Shown: positions 6,010 to 6,030 of the stretch, one piece after another
How the letters are laid out: each line of letters opens with the position of its first letter
How positions within the stretch are numbered: the stretch's first letter is position 1
DNA from: JACMME01 sp051005015
GTDB taxonomy: Bacteria; Gemmatimonadota; Gemmatimonadetes; Gemmatimonadales; Gemmatimonadaceae
Assembly (NCBI GenBank): GCA_051005015.1
Contig: JBPCJT010000265.1
Location: forward strand, 1 to 6,030
Direction of reading: 5' to 3'
DNA length: 6,030 nt
Notes under the pieces: generated by a model
Database searches by the model: none
What the model saw: the letters and a program-made list of their open reading frames with translations, nothing else
What the model was told of the DNA's origin: nothing
Made by a program: the position numbers and the translations under genes

Positions 6010-6025
6010 GGCTGCTCTCGCAGCC
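6010..6025. other. 6-bp inverted repeat with 4-nt loop near the right edge
   Basis: GGCTGC (6010-6015) and GCAGCC (6020-6025) flank TCTC, a perfect tight hairpin about 40 bases upstream of the exporter start. It could be a terminator stem or an operator belonging to whatever lies beyond the right edge. No T-tract follows within the window. Confidence 0.3.
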
Positions 6026-6030
6026 AGACC

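Overview
The window comes from a bacterial chromosome of moderately high GC content (judged by eye, not counted). It looks like ordinary free-living bacterial DNA: I see no plasmid, phage, CRISPR or intact transposon genes. The host cannot be fixed from these genes. A soil-type phylum such as Gemmatimonadota or Acidobacteriota is my best guess. It rests on the GC content and on the particular MoxR-like ATPase subfamily, and it is weakly held.

Layout from left to right. (1) The C-terminal half of an aconitase A-type aconitate hydratase on the plus strand enters from the left edge and ends at 1300. A strong 14-bp hairpin follows two bases after its stop. (2) A complete but unrecognised 170-residue protein lies on the minus strand (1389-1901), convergent with aconitase and with a clear Shine-Dalgarno sequence. 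(3) A gap of about 850 bases (1902-2751) holds no convincing gene. It does contain several dyads, including a perfect 18-bp palindrome at 2623-2640, a short direct-repeat cluster at 2355-2377 and a small hairpin resembling the base of a group II intron domain V. (4) A plus-strand pair follows: a 489-residue MoxR / Mg-chelatase-type AAA+ ATPase (2752-4221), then a GNAT N-acetyltransferase (4218-4721) whose GTG start overlaps the ATPase stop in a GTGA. (5) A minus-strand 12-TM major facilitator exporter of the EntS-like MFS_3 type (4737-about 5969) is convergent with the acetyltransferase, only 15 bases separating the two stop codons. Its upstream region reaches the right edge.

Functionally, the window joins one central-metabolism enzyme (TCA cycle), a probable chaperone-like AAA+ ATPase tightly coupled to an acetyltransferase, and a small-molecule efflux pump. 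Only the ATPase and acetyltransferase look like an operon. The transcription units otherwise face each other, so the remaining neighbours are probably independent. The most unusual points are the pairing of the ATPase with a GNAT enzyme instead of an adjacent von Willebrand A protein, and the long structured leader region in front of it. I did not find evidence of a clearly new multi-gene system.
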